In this document: piece after piece, positions 53,895 to 61,778 of the stretch | Layout of the letters: each line of letters begins with the position of its first letter | How positions within the stretch are numbered: the stretch's first letter is position 1 | NCBI RefSeq assembly: GCF_012927455.1 | Contig: NZ_JABBPE010000021.1 | Coordinates: forward strand, 1 to 64,000 | From: Polaromonas sp. | GTDB lineage: Bacteria; Pseudomonadota; Gammaproteobacteria; Burkholderiales; Burkholderiaceae_C | Direction of reading: 5' to 3' | Length of the DNA: 64,000 nucleotides | Notes under the pieces: model-generated | Database searches by the model: none | Told to the model about the DNA's origin: nothing | Seen by the model: the letters and a program-made list of their open reading frames with translations, nothing else | Program-made: the position numbers and the translations under genes

Positions 53895-55292
53895 CTAAGG
53901 CAGACGCAGCAGCGCCTTTTGAAAAGCCGGTGGCAGCGTTGCGTTCAAGCGGAACTGATCGTCGCGGCTGAAGATCTGCATCTGCTGCAGCCAGGCCTCA
54001 AACTCCGGCGCGGGGCGCAGCCCCAGCACCCGGCGCGCGTACAGCGCGTCATGAAAAGAGGTGGTCTGGTAATTGAGCATGATGTCGTCCGAGCCCGGAA
54101 TCCCCATCACAAAGCTACAGCCGGCCACGCCCAGCAGGGTCAGCAGCACGTCCATGTCGTTCTGGTCGGCCTCGGCATGGTTGGTATAGCAGACGTCGCA
54201 GCCCATCGGCAGCCCCAGCAGCTTGGCGCAAAAATGGTCTTCCAGTCCGGCGCGGATGATCTGTTTGCCGTCAAACAGGTACTCTGGCCCGATGAAGCCG
54301 ACGACGCTGTTGACCAGCAGCGGCTTGAACTGGCGCGCCACCGCGTAGGCCCGCGCCTCGCAGGTTTGCTGGTCCAGCCCGTGGTGCGCCTGGGCCGACA
54401 GCGCGCTGCCCTGGCCGGTCTCGAAGTACATCACGTTGTCACCCAGCGTGCCGCGCTGCAGCGACAGCGCCGCGCTGCGCGCCTCGCCCAGCAGCGCCAG
54501 GCTGACGCCAAAGCTGCGGTTGCTGGCCTCGGTGCCGCCTATGGACTGAAACACCAGGTCGACCGGCGCGCCCCGCTCGATGGCCGCTATCGTGTTGGTC
54601 ACATGCGTCAGCACGCAGGACTGGGTCGGTATCTGGTACTGGCTGATGATGTCGTCCAGCATCGTCACCAGCTTGATGACCTGCTGCAGGTTGTCAGTGG
54701 CCGGGTTGATGCCTATCACCGCATCGCCGCTGCCGTACAGCAGGCCGTCAAGCAGGCTGGCGGCAATTCCGGCGGCGTCATCAAGCGGGTGGTTGGGCTG
54801 CAGCCGGGTCGCCAGGCGGCCGGGCAAGCCAATAGTGTTGCGAAAGCGGGTGACCACGCTGCATTTTTTTGCCACCAGAATCAGGTCCTGGTTGCGCATG
54901 ATCTTGCACACGGCGGCGGCCATTTCCGGCGTGATGCCCGGTGCCAGCGCGGCCAGTTGCGCACTGTCCACGTCGTCGCCCAGCAGCCAGTTGCGAAAGT
55001 CGCCCACCGTGAGGTGGCTGACCGGCGCAAAGGCGGCGCCGTCGTGGCTGTCGATGATCAGCCGGGTGATGTCGTCGTCTTCATAAGGAATCAGCGCCTC
55101 GCTGAGAAAGGTCGCCAGCGGCAGCTCTGCCAGCGCCATTTGCGCCACCGCCCGCTCCTCGGCATTGCGCGCGGCCACGCCCGCCAGCAGGTCGCCCGAG
55201 CGCTTAGGCGTGGCCTTGGCCATCAGGTCCTTCAGGTCGCGAAAACCATAGCGCCGGCTGCCGACGGTGTGGGTGTACTGATGCGCTTGCAC
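53895..55292 (-). CDS. eutB: Ethanolamine ammonia-lyase heavy chain EutB
   Basis: A 465-residue TIM-barrel subunit with normal length. Conserved stretches include LLAGVAARNAEERAVAQ, YFETGQGSALSAQAHHG, NSVVGFIGPEYLFDGKQIIRAGLEDHF, CYTNHAEADQNDMD and MGIPGSDDIMLNYQTTSFHD. eutC follows directly. No eutA reactivase, aldehyde dehydrogenase, permease or microcompartment shell gene lies beside the pair, so those functions must be elsewhere. Confidence 0.97.
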   Translation of the reverse strand: MQAHQYTHTVGSRRYGFRDLKDLMAKATPKRSGDLLAGVAARNAEERAVAQMALAELPLATFLSEALIPYEDDDITRLIIDSHDGAAFAPVSHLTVGDFRNWLLGDDVDSAQLAALAPGITPEMAAAVCKIMRNQDLILVAKKCSVVTRFRNTIGLPGRLATRLQPNHPLDDAAGIAASLLDGLLYGSGDAVIGINPATDNLQQVIKLVTMLDDIISQYQIPTQSCVLTHVTNTIAAIERGAPVDLVFQSIGGTEASNRSFGVSLALLGEARSAALSLQRGTLGDNVMYFETGQGSALSAQAHHGLDQQTCEARAYAVARQFKPLLVNSVVGFIGPEYLFDGKQIIRAGLEDHFCAKLLGLPMGCDVCYTNHAEADQNDMDVLLTLLGVAGCSFVMGIPGSDDIMLNYQTTSFHDALYARRVLGLRPAPEFEAWLQQMQIFSRDDQFRLNATLPPAFQKALLRLP

Positions 55293-55359
55293 GGGGGCCT
55301 TCCGCTAATGGGTTGCCAGGCTGGCCAGCCGCGCTTCCGAGTCGCAACTGCACGGCCTG

Positions 55360-55416
55360 AACGCTATCAAAATAATAGCTACCTGCGCCCGTTCCTATTG
55401 GGCTAGAGGCCTATTT
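55360..55416 (+). repeat. Copy of the ~55-bp hairpin repeat, eutB/egtD gap
   Basis: CGCTATCAAAAT-AATAGCTACCTGCGCCCGT-TCCTAT-TGGGCTAGAGGCCTA, close to consensus, lies in the 160-bp gap upstream of eutB and downstream of egtD. Confidence 0.8.
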
Positions 55417-55452
55417 CATCAATAATTTCAGCAAATATGCCGGTAAAGCGTT

Positions 55453-56472
55453 TCAGACCGCGGCCCAGAACACGGCAAAGCGCTGCTGCGAGTCGGTCCA
55501 GTGCTCAATCTGCCGAAAGCCCGCCAGCTGCAGCAGCGTGGACATGCCATCGAGCGTGTACTTGTAGGAGTTCTCGGTGTGGATGCGCTCACCCGCGCTG
55601 AAGCGCCGTTGCTGGCCGGGCCAACGCACGTTCAGTTCGCAAACGGCTTCCAGGTGCATTTCGATGCGCGACTGCACGGCGTTGAACAGCGCCACATGGC
55701 GCCACTGGCGCAAGTCAAAATTGGACTGCAGCGCGTCGTTGACGTTAAGCAGCAGGTTTTTATTGAACGCCGCCGTCACGCCCAGCGCATCGTCGTAGGC
55801 CGCCTCCAGCGTCGCGGGGTCCTTGACCAGATCAATGCCCAGCAACAGGCCGCGCGCCTGGCCGCGTGCCGGATTGGCCATGTCGCTCAAAAACAGCAAA
55901 GCCTCGTCGGGCCGAAAGTTGCCCAGACTGGAGCCCGGGTAGAAAAACACCCGATCCTCACTTTGCACTTGCGGAGGCAGGGTAAGCCCAGCCGAAAAGT
56001 CCATGCCCACGCCGACGATGTCGAGCGCGGGAAAGCTCATTTGCACCTGCGCGGCGGCGTCTTTCAAAAAATCCACCGAGATGTCAACCGGCACATACTG
56101 GCGCGGCCGCAGGTGGGGAATCAGCGCCATGGCCTTGGCGCAGTTGCCTGCGCCCAGGTCAATCAGGCAGGGGTTTTGAAGGCCTCGCTGCGCCAGCGCG
56201 GCGGCGATTTGCGCATGAGAGGCTTCAAAAATAGCGGCCTCAGTGCGCGTCGGGTAGTACTCGGCCAGTCCCGTGATGGCCTCGAACAGCTTGGAGCCCA
56301 GCGCGTTGTAAAAGTATTTGGGCGAGACGCGCGCCGCCTCGGCGCTCAGGCCATCGCTAAGCGCTTGCAGGGCGTCGCTACGGTCGCTGGAGTCGCTGTC
56401 GAGGTGGATGAACTGGGGCGCTGCAGCCGTCGGGGCAAGCGGGAAGTCGGAGAGGGTGAGTGGCGGTTTCAC
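55453..56472 (-). CDS. egtD: L-histidine N-alpha-methyltransferase EgtD
   Basis: A SAM-dependent methyltransferase that trimethylates histidine to hercynine in ergothioneine synthesis. Motifs are LSAEAARVSPKYFYNALGSKLFEAIT, EYYPTRTEAAIF, LIDLGAGNCAKAM (SAM site) and FFYPGSSLGNFRPDEA. With the GTG start at 56472 it is 339 residues; an ATG at 56559 would add 29 residues that do not look like family sequence. The usual partner egtB is absent from both sides. Confidence 0.9.
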   Translation of the reverse strand: MKPPLTLSDFPLAPTAAAPQFIHLDSDSSDRSDALQALSDGLSAEAARVSPKYFYNALGSKLFEAITGLAEYYPTRTEAAIFEASHAQIAAALAQRGLQNPCLIDLGAGNCAKAMALIPHLRPRQYVPVDISVDFLKDAAAQVQMSFPALDIVGVGMDFSAGLTLPPQVQSEDRVFFYPGSSLGNFRPDEALLFLSDMANPARGQARGLLLGIDLVKDPATLEAAYDDALGVTAAFNKNLLLNVNDALQSNFDLRQWRHVALFNAVQSRIEMHLEAVCELNVRWPGQQRRFSAGERIHTENSYKYTLDGMSTLLQLAGFRQIEHWTDSQQRFAVFWAAV

Positions 56473-56699
56473 GATCAGGTCGGCTCTGTGGTGATAAAGA
56501 AGACAATATAAAAGCAGATCAGCTAGTGCGTTTGTAGGACTGATTCGCCTCGCGCGCAAGACCTTGCCGGCCTGCGGGCGCGTCTGCTTTGCTACGCTCT
56601 GCTCTGTGACTGGCCTGACTAACAGGCTGCAGCGCGAAATTTTTTGCTACCATTTTTTACCAAATTCTTTGGTTCGATTTGTCCTCCAGCTCTTCACCC

Positions 56700-57254
56700 A
56701 TGCCTACCGACTCCCCTCGCGACTCTTTTTCCCGCCGCTATTTTCTGCAAGCAGCGCTGGCCACCGCCAGCGCCACCGCGCTGCCGACGGGGGCACAAGG
56801 CCTGCAGGGGCCGGCCTATGAGGTCACCAGCTGGGCCGGCCCGGTGGCGGGCTTTGCGCTGGCAGACAGCACTGGCAAAACCTGGCGCCTGGCTGATCTC
56901 AGCGGGCGGGCCGTGTTGCTTAATTTTTGGGCCAGCTGGTGCGAACCCTGCCGTGCCGAAATGCCGACGCTGCAGCAGGTGGCCGACCTGTACGGCCCCG
57001 ACAAGCTGCTGGTGCTGGCGATCAATTTCAAGGAGCCGGTGGCGCGCGCGCTGCGCTTTGCCCAAAGCACCGGCTTGAGCCTGCCGATACTGCTCGATGC
57101 CGATGGGCAGGTGGCGCGCCGCTGGGGTGTGAAGGTCTTTCCCACCACGCTGCTGCTCGACCGCCGTGGCCGTCCGCAGCAGCGCGTGCAGGGCGAAGTC
57201 GACTGGACCGGTAGCGCGGCCGAAAAGCTGATTGCCGGCCTGCTCAAATCTTGA
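56700..57254 (+). CDS. TlpA-like thioredoxin with Tat signal
   Basis: A 184-residue exported thioredoxin-fold protein. The N-terminus has a twin-arginine motif (SRRYFLQAALATA), suggesting Tat export. The redox motif is WASWCEPCRAEMP and the cis-Pro region is GVKVFPTTLLLD. Family members act as periplasmic disulfide reductases, for example in cytochrome c maturation. The start is set 14 residues before the RR motif; an upstream ATG at 56679 is in frame. Confidence 0.9.
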   Translation: MPTDSPRDSFSRRYFLQAALATASATALPTGAQGLQGPAYEVTSWAGPVAGFALADSTGKTWRLADLSGRAVLLNFWASWCEPCRAEMPTLQQVADLYGPDKLLVLAINFKEPVARALRFAQSTGLSLPILLDADGQVARRWGVKVFPTTLLLDRRGRPQQRVQGEVDWTGSAAEKLIAGLLKS

Positions 57255-57454
57255 GCTGCCAGCGTCTGCCCCGGCCAGCGCCGCTCTCAACGAAATTTTC
57301 AACTTGCAGGGATAATTACAGAGCCACTTGCTTGCTACTTGCCACTTTTTCCTAGAAGCCGCATCTCATTTGCTGGTACACCCTTGCAATAACTTCTGGG
57401 CGCATTTTTACCTGCGCCCATGCACGTTAGCCTTTCCTCACCGGAGATCTCTTG

Positions 57455-58576
57455 ATGACCACCGTACGCCGTAGTTTTCTGAAAAACAGCGCTGCCACCG
57501 CCCTGGCTGCTGCTTTGCCTTCGCTCAATTTCGCCCAGGCGCCCGCACCCGCACCCGCGCGCAGCAACTTTGCACCGCAAAGCGGCGGCTGGCGCACTTT
57601 TGACGTGACGACCCGCGTCGACATCGTCAAACCCGACGGCGTCACCAAGGTGTGGTTGCCGATTCCCTCGGTCAACAGCGACTACCAGCATTCGCTGGAC
57701 AACAGTTTCTTCAGCAACGGCAGCAGCAGGCTGATGCAAGACGGTCAGTACGGCGCCAAGATGCTATATGCCGAATTTAGCGCCGGCGAGGCCAAGCCTT
57801 TTGTCGAGCTGACCAGCCGTGTGCAGACGCAGGGCCGCGCGGTCGACTGGTCGCAAAAAACCGCAGAGCCGGAAGCGGCCGACACGCTGCGCTATTTCAC
57901 CCGGCCCACCCGCTGGATTCCGACCGACGGCATCGTGCGCAAGACCGCGCTGGACGCCACGCGCGGCGCCAAAACCGACGTTGAAAAAACCCAGAAGCTT
58001 TACGACTGGATCGTCGCCAACACTTACCGCGACCCCAAGGTGCGCGGCTGCGGCGAAGGCGACATCAAGACCATGCTGGAGACCGGCAATCTGGGCGGCA
58101 AATGCGCCGACCTGAACGCGATATTTGTCGGCCTGTGCCGCGCTGTCGGCGTGCCGGCACGCGATGTCTATGGCGTGCGCCTGGTGCCCTCGGCCTTTGG
58201 CTACAAGGAACTGTCGGGCAACCCGGCCAGCCTCAAGGGCGCGCAGCACTGCCGCTCCGAGGCCTACCTCAAGGGCTACGGCTGGGTCGCGATGGACCCG
58301 GCCGACGTGGCCAAGGTGATGCGTCTGGAGACCGCCGATTGGATCAAGAACGTGATCGATCCGGTGGTGGCACCCGTCAACAAGGCGCTGTTTGGCGGCT
58401 GGGAAGGCAACTGGATGGCCTACAACACCGCGCACGATGTGGCCCTGCCGCAATCGAGCGGCGAGCGGCTGGGCTTTTTCATGTACCCGATGGCCGAGAA
58501 CGCCGGCGGCCGCTTTGACCCCTACGCGCCTGATGATTTCAAGTACCAGATCACGGCGAAAGAGATCCTGGCCTGA
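57455..58576 (+). CDS. Transglutaminase-like domain protein with Tat signal
   Basis: A 373-residue exported protein. A twin-arginine signal (VRRSFLKNSAATALAAALPS) is followed by a beta-rich domain (about 45-150) and a transglutaminase/protease-like core. The catalytic triad is visible as Cys in GGKCADLNAIFVGLCRAVGVPAR, His in GAQHCRSEAYL and Asp in GWVAMDPADV. Function in the periplasm is unknown; peptide hydrolysis or crosslinking are family options. It follows the TlpA-like gene by 200 bp and both use Tat signals. Confidence 0.88.
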   Translation: MTTVRRSFLKNSAATALAAALPSLNFAQAPAPAPARSNFAPQSGGWRTFDVTTRVDIVKPDGVTKVWLPIPSVNSDYQHSLDNSFFSNGSSRLMQDGQYGAKMLYAEFSAGEAKPFVELTSRVQTQGRAVDWSQKTAEPEAADTLRYFTRPTRWIPTDGIVRKTALDATRGAKTDVEKTQKLYDWIVANTYRDPKVRGCGEGDIKTMLETGNLGGKCADLNAIFVGLCRAVGVPARDVYGVRLVPSAFGYKELSGNPASLKGAQHCRSEAYLKGYGWVAMDPADVAKVMRLETADWIKNVIDPVVAPVNKALFGGWEGNWMAYNTAHDVALPQSSGERLGFFMYPMAENAGGRFDPYAPDDFKYQITAKEILA

Positions 58577-58635
58577 GTCGAACCGCGAAAGCATGGTGGC
58601 TGCCGCGCCGATGCCGCCGTGATTGAGGCGCCGCA

Positions 58636-59814
58636 CTGAACGAATCGCCCCTTCCGGAAAACCGCGTTGCCGCCTTGGACGCGGCGCGCGGGTTCGCGTT
58701 GCTCGGTGTCGCGGTGGTGAACGCACACGCGTTCAACATCGGATTTGCCGGTGGCAACTACGCCTGGGACCGGGCTTTAACCGCGCCTGATCGCGTAGCT
58801 GAATTGCTATCCAACCTGGTCTTTGCGCACCGCTCCTTTCCGATGCTCGCGTTTTTGCTGGGAGTCGGGCTTGTCCTGCAAACCCGCACGCTGGCAAGAC
58901 CCGAGGTGAGCAGTGCCCTTTTTGGGCGGTATATGGCGCTGCTTCTGGTGGGTGTCGCCCATGGCCTGCTGCTGTGGCCTGGTGACATTCTGGCCGCCTA
59001 CGCCATCATCGTGCTGACACTGGCCCGCTACGCGGTCGCGTGGTCGGGCACCGCAGTCAAGCTTGTGCTGGGTGTGCTTTTCACGGCCACGTTCGCGACA
59101 ACGACTTATTGGGCGTTTGGCGACCAGAGCCCCCTGCGGTGCGGGCCGGACGCCATGTCTATGGAGGCCTCTTTCGCGCAAGGCAACTGGCTGACGGCGC
59201 GCGGGCAAGGTGCGGCCGAGTTTCTGATCAACGGGCTTCTTGGTCACGCGCTGAATCCGGTGTTCTGGGCCCTCGTCTTGCTGGGAGTGTGGTGCGCACG
59301 AAGCGCCGCGTTCTGGCAGCATCTTCGCCAGCCGTCGTTTTTTCATCCGGTGGTGCTCGCCAGTGCGGCGGTGCTGGCCTGGTCGACGGCCGCGGAATGG
59401 ACATTCGGGCGTGCGGGTGCCTGGTCATCACTAGGGTGCCAGGGCGGCGTCGTGTCTCAATTCTTGCTGGCAGAAACCACCACGCCTTTTGTGTGCATTC
59501 CCGTCCTGCTGACGCTATTTGCGTGGCTTGCCCAACGTTACCCCCGAGCGCCAGCGTTGATGCGGCTGATGGCGGTCGGCCGTGCGCCGCTCACGATGTT
59601 TCTGGGCCAGTCGATTGTTTTTTCGGTTTTGTTCAGTCAGACTTTTCTGGGCTTGCATGGTCACCTGGGGCGCGCGGGCGTGTTGCTGATTGCCTTGCTC
59701 ACCTTCATGCTGCTGGCAGCGTGGATCGACTATCGCTACCTTGGGCGCGGCCGGGTGCCTCCCGGCGAGCGCCTGTGGCGCGCCATGGCGCGGCGGTTTT
59801 CCCGCAGCCGGTGA
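58636..59814 (+). CDS. DUF418-family membrane protein (YeiB-like), non-ATG start
   Basis: A roughly 392-residue, about ten-helix membrane protein. ALDAARGFALLGVAVVNAHAF at the N-terminus and the C-terminal VGRAPLTMFLGQSIVFSVLF mark the YeiB/DUF418 group. No ATG or GTG exists between the upstream stop (58624-58626) and the homology start. The candidates are CTG at 58636, giving a family-like LNESPLPENRVAALDAARG, or TTG at 58675, which would cut into the first conserved motif. The CTG is preferred. The function of the family is unknown. Confidence 0.85.
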   Translation: MNESPLPENRVAALDAARGFALLGVAVVNAHAFNIGFAGGNYAWDRALTAPDRVAELLSNLVFAHRSFPMLAFLLGVGLVLQTRTLARPEVSSALFGRYMALLLVGVAHGLLLWPGDILAAYAIIVLTLARYAVAWSGTAVKLVLGVLFTATFATTTYWAFGDQSPLRCGPDAMSMEASFAQGNWLTARGQGAAEFLINGLLGHALNPVFWALVLLGVWCARSAAFWQHLRQPSFFHPVVLASAAVLAWSTAAEWTFGRAGAWSSLGCQGGVVSQFLLAETTTPFVCIPVLLTLFAWLAQRYPRAPALMRLMAVGRAPLTMFLGQSIVFSVLFSQTFLGLHGHLGRAGVLLIALLTFMLLAAWIDYRYLGRGRVPPGERLWRAMARRFSRSR

Positions 59815-59817
59815 AGG

Positions 59818-60717
59818 CTACGGCCACTCGCCGAGGCGCAGCGCACTGTCAAATCGTCGTTGCTGCCCCGTGATCGGGTCCGTGAACGTGATCGACCTGG
59901 CCAGCAACTGAAGCGGGTGTTCGAAGTCGTCGGCTGGTGTGACGCTCACCGGCGGGTACATGTGGTCATTCAAAATCGGCAGGCCCAGCGCATTCATGTG
60001 CACGCGCAGTTGGTGTTTTTTGCCGGTGACCGGGCTCAGCGCGTAACGTGCCAGCTGGCCGCGGACTTCCAGAATATCGATGTGGGTTTCGCTGTTGGGC
60101 GCGCCTGGCACTTCATGCTGCCGAAAAAACGGCTCGCCTTCTTCAATTCGTGTTTGTCGGACGATGGGAAACACCAGATCGCTGCGCCACGGCGCAATCG
60201 CCTCGTAGTGTTTACGAATGCTGTGCTGCCTGAACAGAACCTGGTAGGCGTTGCGGTCCGAGGGCCGCACCGAGAACAGCACCAGCCCGGCGGTTTCGCG
60301 GTCGATGCGGTGAAGCGGCGTCAGGCTGTCCAGTCCCAGCTGGTTTTTCAAGCGCACCAGCAGGGTTTCCTGCAGGTAGTGGCCGGAGGGCGTGACGGGC
60401 AAAAAATGCGGTTTGTCGGCCACGACCAGGTGCTCGTCCTGAAACAGCACGGCGGCTTCAAACGGAATGCGTGTCTCGTCAGCCAGCGCGCGGTAGTAAT
60501 ACAGGCGCATGTGGCCGCGGTAAGTGCGCTGCGGTGTGACAGCGGCGCCAAACTCATCGACCACCAGCCCGGCCGCCATCCGCTCCAGCCAGGTTCGCCG
60601 CGAGATGGCGGGGAAGCGCTCGACCAGAAAATCAGTGAAGGTTGGCCAGTTGCCTGCCGGCAGGCCGACGCAGCTCGGGCTCACGCCGTGGCGGGTGGGC
60701 AGGCCGCCATAGATCAT
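59818..60717 (-). CDS. RluA-family pseudouridine synthase
   Basis: A 299-residue RNA pseudouridine synthase. The catalytic Asp lies in LTPLHRIDRETAGLVLF (HRIDRxTxG motif). DEHLVVADKPHFLPVTPSG precedes it and the KKHQLRVHMNALGLPILNDHMYP motif follows. The N-terminal S4-like segment is short. The target site cannot be told from sequence. The ATG at 60717 is chosen; the frame extends upstream through a GC-rich repeat copy, which is unlikely to be native coding sequence. Confidence 0.9.
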   Translation of the reverse strand: MIYGGLPTRHGVSPSCVGLPAGNWPTFTDFLVERFPAISRRTWLERMAAGLVVDEFGAAVTPQRTYRGHMRLYYYRALADETRIPFEAAVLFQDEHLVVADKPHFLPVTPSGHYLQETLLVRLKNQLGLDSLTPLHRIDRETAGLVLFSVRPSDRNAYQVLFRQHSIRKHYEAIAPWRSDLVFPIVRQTRIEEGEPFFRQHEVPGAPNSETHIDILEVRGQLARYALSPVTGKKHQLRVHMNALGLPILNDHMYPPVSVTPADDFEHPLQLLARSITFTDPITGQQRRFDSALRLGEWP

Positions 60718-60805
60718 CGAGCCCCCACGCTGGTCGCTTCGCGTACTGTGCTTCCCCCCGAGGGGGCTGTCCGGCCTTGGGGCGGCCCCGCGATCGGACT
60801 GAACT
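60718..60805 (-). repeat. Copy of the GC-rich 102-bp repeat element, intergenic
   Basis: Bases 60722-60767 match the xdhA repeat unit (CCCCCACGC-TGGTCGCTTCGCGTACTG-TGCTTCCCCCCGAGGGGGC) with three mismatches over 46 bp. The copy fills the gap between trmB and the pseudouridine synthase gene and lies over the latter's ribosome-binding region. Confidence 0.85.
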
Positions 60806-60808
60806 TGC

Positions 60809-61561
60809 TCACACCCGCCTGAACACCAGGTCCCAGACACCGTGCCCGAGCTTGATGCCGCGGTTTTCAAACTTGGTCAAAGGCCGGTAATCAGGCTTGG
60901 GCGCATAAGCACCAGCCGTGTTTTTCAGCAAGGGCTCGGCGCTCAGCACTTCAAGAATCTGCTCGGCATAAGGCTGCCAGTCGGTGGCGCAGTGCAGGTA
61001 AGCGCCGGGTTTGAGGCGGGCTGCCAGCTTGGCGATCAGCGGCGGCTGGATGAGCCGGCGTTTGTTGTGTTTTTTCTTGTGCCACGGGTCAGGAAAGAAA
61101 ATATGCACGCCGTTCAGGCTGGCAGGCGCCAGCATGTGGTCGATCACTTCCACGGCATCGTGCTGCAGGATGCGGATGTTGCTTAGGGCCTGCTCGTCAA
61201 TGCGCTTGAGCAGCGCGCCGACGCCGGGCGTATGCACCTCGCAGCACAGGAAATTCGTTTCCGCCATCAGTGCCGCAATGCTCGCCGTGGCTTCCCCCAT
61301 GCCAAAGCCGATCTCCAGAACGGTGGGCGCCGTGCGAGCGTACACGGCGGCCAAGTCGATGGGCGCTGCGGCGTAAGGCAGCAAAAACCTGGGGCCGACA
61401 TCGGCAAAGGCCTTGGCCTGGCCCAGCGTGGTGCGGCCAGTGCGCCTGACAAAGCTGCGGATGGTGCGCGGATGGCTGACTTCAGCGGGGGCGCCATCGA
61501 CGGCGGGTGAGGCGGATGGCGTGGGCGGCTGAGGCGGTTTGGAGGTGGGGGTTTCAATCAC
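60809..61561 (-). CDS. trmB: tRNA (guanine-N7-)-methyltransferase TrmB
   Basis: A 250-residue SAM-dependent enzyme that methylates G46 of tRNAs. Motifs are [15 protein letters not shown] (SAM site), [32 protein letters not shown] and the C-terminal [18 protein letters not shown]. The first 30 residues are a Pro-rich extension. The gene sits upstream of the pseudouridine synthase gene on the same strand. Confidence 0.97.
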   Translation of the reverse strand: MIETPTSKPPQPPTPSASPAVDGAPAEVSHPRTIRSFVRRTGRTTLGQAKAFADVGPRFLLPYAAAPIDLAAVYARTAPTVLEIGFGMGEATASIAALMAETNFLCCEVHTPGVGALLKRIDEQALSNIRILQHDAVEVIDHMLAPASLNGVHIFFPDPWHKKKHNKRRLIQPPLIAKLAARLKPGAYLHCATDWQPYAEQILEVLSAEPLLKNTAGAYAPKPDYRPLTKFENRGIKLGHGVWDLVFRRV

Positions 61562-61721
61562 CTGCCAATTTTAGTGCGGCCAAGCCCGCCGAAATTGAGG
61601 CTGCCCCTACCAAGATGGAGATCGACCGCTTTGTATCAGGCGCGGGCGATTGATGTCGAGCCTTGACCTTTCTCACTGGAAAGCGTTTTATCCGCAAGAG
61701 AAAAAACCTCGCCTAAATCGT

Positions 61722-61740
61722 ATTGAGAATCATTCTCGTT
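61722..61740. promoter_or_regulatory. Fur box upstream of the siderophore synthetase gene
   Basis: ATTGAGAATCATTCTCGTT contains a perfect palindrome GAGAAT-C-ATTCTC (61725-61737) and fits the 19-bp Fur consensus well. It lies 39 bp before the iucA/iucC-like start, where bound Fur-Fe would block transcription. Iron repression of the following genes is inferred. Confidence 0.85.
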
Positions 61741-61778
61741 TATGATGAACTGCTTTCCTTCCCTTGAAACGGTCAAAC

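Noticed and set aside
53649..55406. 585-codon plus-strand frame opposite eutB
   Set aside because: No domain and a low-complexity translation; eutB on the minus strand is full length with all conserved motifs.
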